Under the pieces are notes generated by a model, which did not search any database, had not been told where the DNA came from, and saw nothing but the letters and a program-made list of their open reading frames with translations. A stretch of DNA of 10,236 nucleotides. Origin: Desulfobacteraceae bacterium. GTDB lineage: Bacteria > Desulfobacterota > Desulfobacteria > Desulfobacterales > BuS5. The translations under genes were made by a program, and so were the position numbers. The stretch lies in the NCBI GenBank assembly GCA_030592105.1, contig JAUVKE010000065.1, forward strand, positions 1 to 10,236, in the 5' to 3' direction. Position 1 is the stretch's first letter. Every line of letters begins with the position of its first letter. This document shows, one piece after another, positions 1 through 5,771 of this stretch.

Positions 1-111
1 ACCGCAAAAATGCCACTGTCTTAATTTGATGGGAAGGCGCGGTTATTAGGATGATCCGCAAGTCAGAAGACCTGCCTGGTAATATATGTCAAACTTCGTG
101 GACAGAAGTTT
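1..111 (+). promoter_or_regulatory. Cobalamin riboswitch, 5' truncated by the window edge
   Basis: The 3' half of an adenosylcobalamin/cobalamin riboswitch is recognisable. GCCACTG is at 12-18, GGGAAGGC at 31-38, a GATGA segment at 50-54, and the B12-box core AAGTCAGAAGACCTGCC at 60-76. These occur in the order and rough spacing known for the family. GCC 12-14 can pair with GGC 36-38 as the P4 stem. A 7-bp hairpin (AAACTTC 91-97 with GAAGTTT 105-111, loop GTGGACA) lies where the L13 kissing hairpin usually sits; its loop GACA could pair with TGTC at 17-20, which is inference. GGCAGG at 114-119 is complementary to CCTGCC at 71-76 and could be a switching strand. The 5' arm is outside the window. 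With the terminator at 141-186 the likely mode is transcription attenuation of the downstream genes when corrinoid is plentiful. Confidence 0.87.
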
Positions 112-140
112 TTGGCAGGATCTGTAAGGATAAAAAAGGG

Positions 141-186
141 AATCCCCGGATTGATATATAATATATCGGTTCGGGGATTTTTTTTT
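141..186 (+). terminator. Intrinsic terminator forming the riboswitch expression platform
   Basis: AATCCCCG at 141-148 pairs perfectly with CGGGGATT at 172-179. The pairing continues inward through GATT/GGTT wobbles and a GATATAT/ATATATC palindrome, making a near-continuous stem closed around position 160. A run of nine T ends at 186. It stands between the riboswitch and the first coding region with no gene of its own to terminate, so its role is most simply riboswitch-controlled termination. No convincing antiterminator strand complementary to the 5' arm was found by eye. Confidence 0.88.
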
Positions 187-211
187 GCTTTATTAATGGT
201 TTTCTAAATTA

Positions 212-1003
212 ATGGTTTCTATTTCTCATAATATTTTTCAGGCTGCCGTATTTTTTTATCTGCTAAGTTCTGTCCCGGCAATAATGCAGAAAAAAAATAC
301 AGCTCTGTTTTTTTTACTAATCGGACTTGCAGCTAATTTAGTAGCCTGTATTGGCAAGTATTACTACGCCTGGCCGATGCTGCCCCTGTATACAGGGATG
401 TATCTGTTGCCGTTTTGTATTGGTGTAATATTATTTTTGACAAAGCTAAAGAATGAGCAGTGGTCATCTATGCTGCCTGTGCTTATCTGCCTGTTGTCTC
501 TTGTGGCGCTATTTTTTCCCAAGGACTATTACCTCCCTTTTATCATGTCCAAGACCATTTTTTCGTATATTTTTTTTATTAGCGGAATTATCGGTCGGAG
601 TCTCTTTTTTATTGCTGCTCTCACAGCGTTCCAGGCGCTGATCTCTGACAGGAAGCAGGAAAAGGGAAACAATAATAGTCTGGGACGCAATGCAGGACCG
701 GTAGGGTGGGTAATCTGGGGCTTTGTATTCTGGACAATTTCCATGTTTGCGGGCGGACTCTGGTCATATCTTGGATGGGGCAGCCCCGTGGTTTGGGAAG
801 ATCCTGCAATTACTACTACTATGTCCACCTGGTTTTATTATACCTGTTTTTTGCATCTCTATCTGCGGCGGGTATGGAATCTGAACAAGAGGCTTATCTT
901 TGCTGCTGCTGGCGGAATTTTAGTTTTTATTCTTAATTGTTACCCTGAAATGGGAAAATTCAGGATGCCCGATTTAAAATGGATAGAATGGTTAAATTTT
1001 TAA
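212..1003 (+). CDS. Divergent CcsA/CcmF-type cytochrome c assembly (heme-handling) membrane protein
   Basis: This 263-residue, very hydrophobic protein has about seven or eight membrane segments. Near residues 184-198 it carries WSYLGWGSPVVWEDP, a variant of the tryptophan-rich WWD signature of the CcmF/CcsA/ResC family, which presents heme outside the membrane for attachment to apocytochrome c. His215 after this motif could be one of the flanking heme ligands. The equivalent segment before the motif (about residues 108-140) has no obvious histidine, unlike typical CcsA. The protein is shorter than many CcsA proteins. The frame is closed by a TAA just upstream of ATG 212; there is no good Shine-Dalgarno sequence, so the start is the only plausible ATG rather than a proven one. 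It overlaps the ResB-like gene by 25 bp, the usual CcsA/ResB partnership. Unusually, it is the first gene behind a cobalamin riboswitch. The family call is firm; its true substrate is uncertain. Confidence 0.8.
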   Translation: MVSISHNIFQAAVFFYLLSSVPAIMQKKNTALFFLLIGLAANLVACIGKYYYAWPMLPLYTGMYLLPFCIGVILFLTKLKNEQWSSMLPVLICLLSLVALFFPKDYYLPFIMSKTIFSYIFFISGIIGRSLFFIAALTAFQALISDRKQEKGNNNSLGRNAGPVGWVIWGFVFWTISMFAGGLWSYLGWGSPVVWEDPAITTTMSTWFYYTCFLHLYLRRVWNLNKRLIFAAAGGILVFILNCYPEMGKFRMPDLKWIEWLNF

Positions 1004-1788
1004 AAATAGTATGGAAGCTGGCGGGCAGCATTAATCTGACAATTGCTCTGCTCATACTCCTTGTTGTCGATTTATCAGTCGGTTTTATCTGTCTGGAGTC
1101 TAATATCAGCATATTCATTCCACTCAATGATGTAGGTCTGATAGCATGGCTTGATACTTACGGAATAAATTATCTGCAATATACTGCCTGGTTTTTTTTG
1201 CTTCTTTTTTTACTGTTTTTACTGGCAGTAAATACTTTTGTATGTACTACCGATAAAGTTGTAATCCTTTTAGGAAACAGATCCTATTATCGAAGCCAGG
1301 TCAAGTTTATATTGAATTTTGCGCCCCATATTATCCACTATGCTTTTGTTATTATCATGGCAGGTTATCTTGTGAGTTATGTTTTTGCAGTTAATCTGCC
1401 CGCCAATATTCTGCTGCCCGGAAAAAGTATACCTATTCCAGGTACGGAATGTAAAATAAAACTGAATAAATTAAATATAGAATATTATAAAGGGCAGCGG
1501 CTCGATTTTTTTCAGGGTCGTGCAATTAATTCTGAAGCACAGATTTCACTGACAGATGGAAATGGGATTATTATTGAAAAAACTATTTCGGTTAACCAAC
1601 CTGTCAGGTTTAAAGGATTTAGTCTCCATTTGGATGATTTTGCTCCTAAATCAAGCACAAGTATGCAAAAACAGAAATATGTTAACCTCATTATCCACAA
1701 GGATCCAGGGATTCATCTTTATTTTTGCGGAATGATTATTTTTGCGGCTGGTATGCTTATGTATATTTACCGATGGTATAAACTTTAG
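979..1788 (+). CDS. ResB-like cytochrome c biogenesis membrane protein
   Basis: This protein of 269 residues has the ResB/Ccs1 layout: membrane segments at about 18-40, 68-90 and 112-137, a non-cytoplasmic domain at about 138-244, and a final helix at 245-265. The stretch NQPVRFKGFSLHLDDF (206-221) and the HKDPGIHLYFCG junction (240-251) resemble the end of the ResB periplasmic domain and its closing helix. ResB proteins work with CcsA in System II to move heme and keep apocytochrome cysteines reduced. The domain here is small compared with many ResB proteins. It begins inside the end of the CcsA-like gene, so translation is probably coupled; ATG 988 is an alternative start. No c-type cytochrome gene is visible nearby, so a role outside normal cytochrome maturation is possible. 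That is inference from the riboswitch and from the transporter and CobN neighbours. Confidence 0.78.
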   Translation: MDRMVKFLKIVWKLAGSINLTIALLILLVVDLSVGFICLESNISIFIPLNDVGLIAWLDTYGINYLQYTAWFFLLLFLLFLLAVNTFVCTTDKVVILLGNRSYYRSQVKFILNFAPHIIHYAFVIIMAGYLVSYVFAVNLPANILLPGKSIPIPGTECKIKLNKLNIEYYKGQRLDFFQGRAINSEAQISLTDGNGIIIEKTISVNQPVRFKGFSLHLDDFAPKSSTSMQKQKYVNLIIHKDPGIHLYFCGMIIFAAGMLMYIYRWYKL

Positions 1789-1829
1789 TAACGGTTGTCG
1801 GTTCACAGTTTACGGTTAATGGTTGAATA
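1788..1829 (+). repeat. Degenerate 7-bp tandem repeat, consensus TTNACGG
   Basis: About six consecutive heptads, each starting TT and mostly ending GG (TTGTCGG at 1795, TTTACGG at 1809, TTAATGG at 1816), begin right at the ResB-like stop codon and fill the spacer before the binding-protein gene. ACGGTT at 1791-1796 has an inverted copy AACCGT at 1838-1843, so a hairpin across the spacer is possible. Function is unknown. Confidence 0.65.
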
Positions 1830-1876
1830 TCGCTTGTAACCGTGAATAATTGCCAGAATTTAAATGGGAAATAATA

Positions 1877-2977
1877 ATGCAAATAGTACTTATTTATAAA
1901 AATATTGCAACAGCCTTTTTGGCTTTGGTCATGCTTATCCTTTTTTCAGGATGCAGCCCTTCGTTTCAATCCTTCGGTGAATTTTCAGTAAAAGAGATAG
2001 GTGAAGGCATCCATGAAATAAGAGATGGGGATGGAAGCATATTCGTGCTGGTTAAAAGAGGTAAAAAAGCTCCTGCTGGTTATAATAGAAATCAGATTAT
2101 ACCAGTCCCGATAAAACGGATAATAGCCTATTCTACCTATAATATTGCAATGCTGAAAGTACTGGGTGTTCTGGATGATACACTGGTAGGAGTTACCAAG
2201 GAATATAAAGACTGGGTAATCCCTGAAGTCAGAAAAGGAATTGAAGCCGGCAGAATCACCTATGTGGGTGAAGCTGGAGCGGTTGATTATGAAAAAATCA
2301 AAGAAATATCCCCTGAGCTTATTCTGACCTGGGACAGAGCTTCAATTCCCATGCTGAATGAACTGGAAATTCCAGCTCTTATAACTACTACCGCTATTGC
2401 TATGGATCTTGATACCCGCTTGGAATTTACAAGGTTTTTGGCATATATGTTTGGTCGGGAAAAAGAAGCAGATGCATTCATTGCCCGTGTTAATAAAACA
2501 GTGGATCAAATAGGTGCAATAACCGCTTCGGTCAGTCAGCGTCCTAAGGTTATCTGGGGTGATATTTATGAAAAAAGAGTTTTGATTGAACCTGGAAATT
2601 CCTGGGTGGCGGAAATTATCCACCATGCCGGAGGTGAATATGTTTTTGATGATGTTTCAGGCGCGGCCTGAATCGAAATTACACTGGAAAAGTTTATTTC
2701 CAGCGGAATGGATGCAAATTGTCTTATTACTTATCGTACTCCGGAAACAGGCGCAACCTCCAAGGCTGCCATTGCACGAATAAATCCTCTTATCAGCAAG
2801 ATCAAGCCTTTGAACTCCGGGAAAGTGTTTTCTCCCTTGAAACATTATTCCCAATCCGCTGACCGTATAGATGAAATTATAATGGAAGTAGCGGCCATGC
2901 TCCACCCTGAACTTTTTAAGGATTTTGACTATAATTTTTTTAAAGAACTATCACAAATTGATGAAATAAATGAATAA
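1877..2977 (+). CDS. FecB/BtuF-type ABC substrate-binding lipoprotein with in-frame TGA; candidate selenoprotein
   Basis: This is the extracytoplasmic binding component of the importer encoded by the next two genes. ATG 1877 (GGGAA at 1866-1870, spacing 6) is preferred over the upstream TTG 1850, since it gives a compact signal peptide ending FSGC with lipid-accepting Cys26. Residues about 80-260 fit the type III (helical-backbone) binding family: IPVPIKRIIAYSTYNIAMLKVLG, a VDYEKIKEISPELILTWD lobe, and GGEYVFDDVSG near 252-262. The frame then meets TGA at 2669-2671 (residue 265) but stays open for 101 more codons. Those codons encode the expected C-terminal lobe and its closing motif KVFSPLKHYSQSADRIDE. 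The stop at 2975-2977 overlaps the permease start. Reading TGA as Sec gives 366 residues, normal for the family. A SECIS-like hairpin follows the TGA. The alternative is a recent nonsense mutation (for example from an Arg, Cys or Trp codon) or a sequencing error. The ligand is probably a corrinoid or other metal chelate, inferred from the riboswitch and CobN. Confidence 0.72.
2669..2703 (+). promoter_or_regulatory. Putative UGA selenocysteine codon with bacterial SECIS hairpin
   Basis: TGA at 2669-2671 is followed by CTGGAAA (2684-2690), loop AGTTTA (2691-2696) and TTTCCAG (2697-2703), a perfect 7-bp stem. The loop begins 19 nt after the TGA and has G at its second position followed by T. Known bacterial SECIS elements have an apical loop roughly 16-37 nt past the UGA with a G among the first two loop bases, so the geometry fits. 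The hairpin lies inside the coding sequence, as bacterial elements do. Chance pairing cannot be excluded from one sequence. Confidence 0.5.
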
Positions 2978-4010
2978 TATGACCAGGGAAATAGTTTTTC
3001 ATAACAAAAAGAGACTTTATCTCTTTTTTTTTATGCTGCTTTTTTTGTTAATTGCTGCTGGTGGGATTAACATTACCACCGGTTCAATGAATATAAGCCT
3101 GTCTGATTTTTTTAATATTATTTTTAAACATTTTACTGAAACAACCGAGGGGTTTGTTGTCTGGAAAATAAGAATTCCAAGGGCAATGGCATCAATCCTG
3201 GGCGGCGCATATCTTGCTGTTGCAGGATTGCTGCTTCAGGTTTTTTTTCGTAATCCCATTGTGGGACCCTTTATCCTGGGCATATCATCCGGGGCGACCC
3301 TGGTGGTGTCACTTGTAATGCTGACGGCTCTGGGATTTGGTATGCCCGGGTTGAATCCGTTTCTTGTTACTTTGGCGGCTTTTATCGGTGCAAGCGGCGC
3401 AATGATTCTTGTCGTGGGCATCGCCTCCAGAGTAAAAAGCGGGGTGACTCTGCTCATCGCAGGTTTGATGATCGGGTATCTTTGTCATGCTGTTACAAGT
3501 GTAATTATCGCCTTTGCCGAGGCCGAAAATGTTAAAGGTTTTATTCTTTGGCAACTCGGCAGCTTTTCCGGATTCAAGGGGTCAGAACTTAATGTTATGA
3601 TCTTTGCCGGAGGGTTACTGCTGATTTTAGCCTTTGGGTTGAGCAAACCTTTAAATGCTTTTCTTCTTGGTGAAGAATACGCTTGCTCCATGGGCGTTAA
3701 TATAAAGCTGTTTCGAATTTTAATTTTGTTTTGCTCCTGCGGGCTGGCAGGCCTTGTAACATCGTTTGCAGGACCGGTTGCTTTTATCGGACTGGCAGTT
3801 CCCCATATAACACGCCTGATCTTTTCCACTTCTGATAACAGGATTCTTATTCCTGGCTCGGTACTGCTTGGAGGAACCATAACCTGCTTTTGTGATCTGA
3901 TAGCCAGGTCTCTTTTTGCTCCGGTTGAACTTCCAATAAGCGCAATTACATCTTTTTTCGGGGCGCCTATTGTCATTATCCTGCTCTTAAAAAGGAGCAC
4001 CTCTGTATGA
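2970..4010 (+). CDS. FecCD/BtuC-family ABC importer permease
   Basis: This membrane-spanning subunit of 346 residues carries cobalamin, heme or iron-siderophore type substrates across the inner membrane. Family landmarks are RIPRAMASILGGAYLAVAG (67-85), FFRNPIVGPFILGISSGA (91-108), the LNAFLLGEEYACSMGVNI segment (228-244) that contacts the ATPase, GPVAFIGLAVPHITRLIF (267-284), and the C-terminal LPISAITSFFGAPIVIILL (320-338). The many hydrophobic stretches fit the usual ten helices, and the length is normal. The start overlaps the end of the binding-protein gene by 8 bp and has no strong ribosome site, so it likely depends on translation arriving from upstream. ATG 2979 is an alternative start. 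The stop overlaps the ATPase start as ATGA. Substrate cannot be read from the sequence; a corrinoid is favoured by the riboswitch. Confidence 0.93.
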   Translation: MNNMTREIVFHNKKRLYLFFFMLLFLLIAAGGINITTGSMNISLSDFFNIIFKHFTETTEGFVVWKIRIPRAMASILGGAYLAVAGLLLQVFFRNPIVGPFILGISSGATLVVSLVMLTALGFGMPGLNPFLVTLAAFIGASGAMILVVGIASRVKSGVTLLIAGLMIGYLCHAVTSVIIAFAEAENVKGFILWQLGSFSGFKGSELNVMIFAGGLLLILAFGLSKPLNAFLLGEEYACSMGVNIKLFRILILFCSCGLAGLVTSFAGPVAFIGLAVPHITRLIFSTSDNRILIPGSVLLGGTITCFCDLIARSLFAPVELPISAITSFFGAPIVIILLLKRSTSV

Positions 4011-5215
4011 ATAATACCTCTTTTGTTTTTGATATCCAAAACCTGTCTGTGGGTTATAAAAAGATTCCTGTTCTCAATTCGGTTAATTTATCTTTTCAAA
4101 AAGGTCTCTTTGTCTCTCTTCTAGGGCCAAACGGAGCCGGTAAAACTACTCTGCTTAAAACTCTGGCCGGTTTACATACACCGCTGAGCGGAACTATCCT
4201 GGTAAACGGAAAAAATATTGCCGATTATAAAAGGACTGAACTGGCCGGAATTATAGCTGTGGTTTTAACGGAAAAAGTATCTCCCGGACTCTTTACTGTT
4301 GTTGAATTCGTTGCCCAGGGGCGTTATCCTCATACTGATTTTTTTGGCAGGCTGCAAAAAAAAGACCTTAACGAGATCAGTTCCGCCCTGGCGCTGGTTA
4401 ACGCCACGGAACTTGCTAATCGGCAGCTGGCTAATTTAAGTGACGGTGAGAGGCAGAAAGTCTATCTTGCCAGGGCGCTGGCCCAGGAGCCTGAGGTGAT
4501 AATTCTTGATGAACCGACCATGCATCTTGATTTAAAGCACCGTATGGATGTGATGAGTATCCTGCGAAAAATGTGCATGGAAAAAGGGATTACAATTATT
4601 GCTTCACTGCATGATGTAGATATTGCTTTCAAGATTTCGGATTGTGTGGGCCTAGTAAAAAACGGAGCTGTAACCGGCATCGGTCCCCCTGAAAAGAGTC
4701 TTAGCGGTAATGCTGTGGCAGAGCTGTATGATTTTGATGATGCTAATTTTAATCCTGCTTTGGGAAGTATAGAATTTTGTGGCAATGGCAAGCGGGGCAA
4801 AGCCTTTGTGGTGGCTGGCATGGGAACCGGAGCAGTATTGTACCGGCTGCTGGCTAAAAAAGGTTTTCAGATTACAACCGGAGTCCTGCATGCTAATGAT
4901 CTTGATTATTATGTGGCAGGATCATTGGGAGCAGAATGTGTGGCACAGTCTCCAATGGAATTGATCTCAGAGGATCAGTTTAACATGGCCGCTGCATTGC
5001 TAAAGCAGGCTGATTTTATAATTGATACAGGATTCCTGGCCGGAGATTTAAACCAAAGGAATATAGAACTTGTTAAATATGCTCTTGAGCAGAATAAAAG
5101 GGTTATTACGATGCGCAGGAAAAGCAATAGTTTATTGGACGGTTTCAATTCCGAAAGGTTGATTAAATGCTTTGATGAGACTGAAGTTTTGGAAAAGATG
5201 GGGCTTTTATTTTAA
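4007..5215 (+). CDS. FecE/BtuD-family ABC ATPase with extra C-terminal domain
   Basis: This is the ATP-hydrolysing subunit of the importer, 402 residues, against about 250-270 for simple members. Walker A is GPNGAGKT (40-47), the signature is LSDGE (144-148) in place of LSGGQ, Walker B is IILDEP (165-170), and the switch histidine is His202. At the Q-loop position the sequence reads VVLTEKV (85-91), with no glutamine. Residues about 256-402 form a separate alpha/beta-looking domain starting KAFVVAGMGTGAVLYR, with a later ADFIIDTGFLAGDLNQ stretch. Extensions like this are known on some archaeal and anaerobe cobalamin/iron-complex ATPases, but I know no established function. AAGGAG at 3992-3997 gives a good ribosome site, and the start overlaps the permease stop by 4 bp. 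It is the last gene of the tightly packed importer operon. Confidence 0.92.
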   Translation: MNNTSFVFDIQNLSVGYKKIPVLNSVNLSFQKGLFVSLLGPNGAGKTTLLKTLAGLHTPLSGTILVNGKNIADYKRTELAGIIAVVLTEKVSPGLFTVVEFVAQGRYPHTDFFGRLQKKDLNEISSALALVNATELANRQLANLSDGERQKVYLARALAQEPEVIILDEPTMHLDLKHRMDVMSILRKMCMEKGITIIASLHDVDIAFKISDCVGLVKNGAVTGIGPPEKSLSGNAVAELYDFDDANFNPALGSIEFCGNGKRGKAFVVAGMGTGAVLYRLLAKKGFQITTGVLHANDLDYYVAGSLGAECVAQSPMELISEDQFNMAAALLKQADFIIDTGFLAGDLNQRNIELVKYALEQNKRVITMRRKSNSLLDGFNSERLIKCFDETEVLEKMGLLF

Positions 5216-5225
5216 CCTGAGTTGA

Positions 5226-5239
5226 GCGATTAGCTATTA
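5226..5239 (+). repeat. Two heptads GCGATTA GCTATTA
   Basis: These two 7-bp units directly follow the ATPase stop codon and share the consensus GCNNTTA with the larger arrays at 6783-6824 and, inverted, 6921-6948. The copy is too short to stand on its own but is supported by those arrays. Confidence 0.45.
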
Positions 5240-5337
5240 GTACCTTATTCCTGAAACCCTGTCATAAAAAACACGAAAATGATAATGAAAAAATTAGCTA
5301 CAAATTTTGCAGGTGGTTAACTTGTTGGAGGTATGAG

Positions 5338-5508
5338 ATGAAACCAATAACATATTTAGCTCTATTGCTCCTTCTGGCTGCGCCGCTGATTCTGTCGATA
5401 TCTGTAAATGCAATGAGATATTTATGGTGTAGGGGCAGAATCCATTTCTACCCCCATGTCATTTTGGCGGATATGGATAGGGCGGATATGGAATCCGCCC
5501 TACGGTGA
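5338..5508 (+). CDS. Short exported-protein ORF, probably a truncated remnant
   Basis: The 56-codon ORF has an excellent ribosome site (GGAGG 5327-5331, spacing 6) and a classic signal peptide or anchor: Lys2, then a leucine-rich core (residues 5-20) and a possible cleavage site near Val-Asn-Ala at 23-25. From about residue 30 onward the sequence comes from two palindromic elements (5432-5454 and 5466-5502), and the stop lies just after the second. The likely reading is that the start of an exported protein gene was cut short by repeat insertion or deletion. A genuine small membrane protein is possible. No family was recognised. Confidence 0.35.
   Translation: MKPITYLALLLLLAAPLILSISVNAMRYLWCRGRIHFYPHVILADMDRADMESALR
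5432..5454. repeat. Imperfect palindrome
   Basis: GGGGCAGAA at 5432-5440 faces TTCTACCCC at 5446-5454 with one mismatch and a 5-nt loop. It is adjacent to, and probably of the same kind as, the palindrome at 5478-5502. Confidence 0.5.
5466..5502. repeat. REP-like palindrome with internal direct repeat
   Basis: TAGGGCGGAT (5478-5487) and ATCCGCCCTA (5493-5502) form a perfect 10-bp stem with a 5-nt loop. GGCGGATATGGA occurs twice in direct orientation, at 5466-5477 and 5481-5492. The GC-rich make-up differs from the AT-rich surroundings and resembles dispersed intergenic palindromes. No T-tract follows, so it is not a good terminator. Confidence 0.6.
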
Positions 5509-5552
5509 TTTCAATGATTCCATGAATATATACACAATTTTTTGCAGCAGAT

Positions 5553-5658
5553 TCAAACTTCTTTATCTTTGAAATGCTTTTTATCAACAAGAATGTAAAT
5601 TATGCCTGCTATGCCGATTATACTGAGAACAATAAAAAAATATGCCTAATATAGTCAT
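5553..5658 (-). pseudogene. Small single-helix membrane protein ORF with one-base frameshift
   Basis: On the minus strand an ATG at 5658 is preceded by a G-run (complement of 5669-5674). It opens MTILGIFF and then loses frame in a run of seven T (complement of A-tract 5634-5640). Removing one T gives a 34-residue protein with one hydrophobic helix and a charged tail, VDKKHFKDKEV, ending at the TGA complementary to 5553-5555. The coherent helix-plus-charged-tail pattern across the shift suggests a real small membrane protein. The shift could be a mutation, a homopolymer sequencing error, or transcriptional slippage. No family was recognised. Confidence 0.3.
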
Positions 5659-5771
5659 TTTTTGTTTTCCCCCCATATTTTGATTACTTTCATATTTTAA
5701 TAATATGTTTTTCGGAAGGGGAAGTCAAAAGGAATGAGCTGGCATCAATCTTTAGGGCAAAGACTTTGGCT

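Larger units (their letters stand above)
5216..5765. other. 550-bp spacer without a full-size gene
   Basis: This stretch separates the importer operon from the radical SAM gene. It contains two heptad repeat units near 5226-5239, a short signal-peptide ORF at 5338-5508 whose 3' half consists of palindromic repeats, and a frameshifted minus-strand ORF at 5553-5658. It looks like eroded or rearranged sequence. No tRNA, riboswitch or convincing terminator was recognised in it. Confidence 0.6.

Noticed and set aside
1850..1876. Upstream TTG start for the binding protein.
   Set aside because: It would add nine residues, including acidic ones, in front of the signal peptide and has no ribosome site; ATG 1877 has GGGAA at good spacing.
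2708..2977. Separate small gene starting at ATG 2708 downstream of the TGA.
   Set aside because: It has no ribosome site, and its sequence is the continuation of the same binding-protein fold in the same frame.
3485..4039. 184-codon minus-strand ORF opposite the permease.
   Set aside because: It is antisense to a strongly conserved membrane protein gene and has no recognisable domain or ribosome site.
5478..5502. Palindrome as intrinsic terminator for the small ORF.
   Set aside because: There is no T-tract after the stem, and the stem lies inside the ORF.
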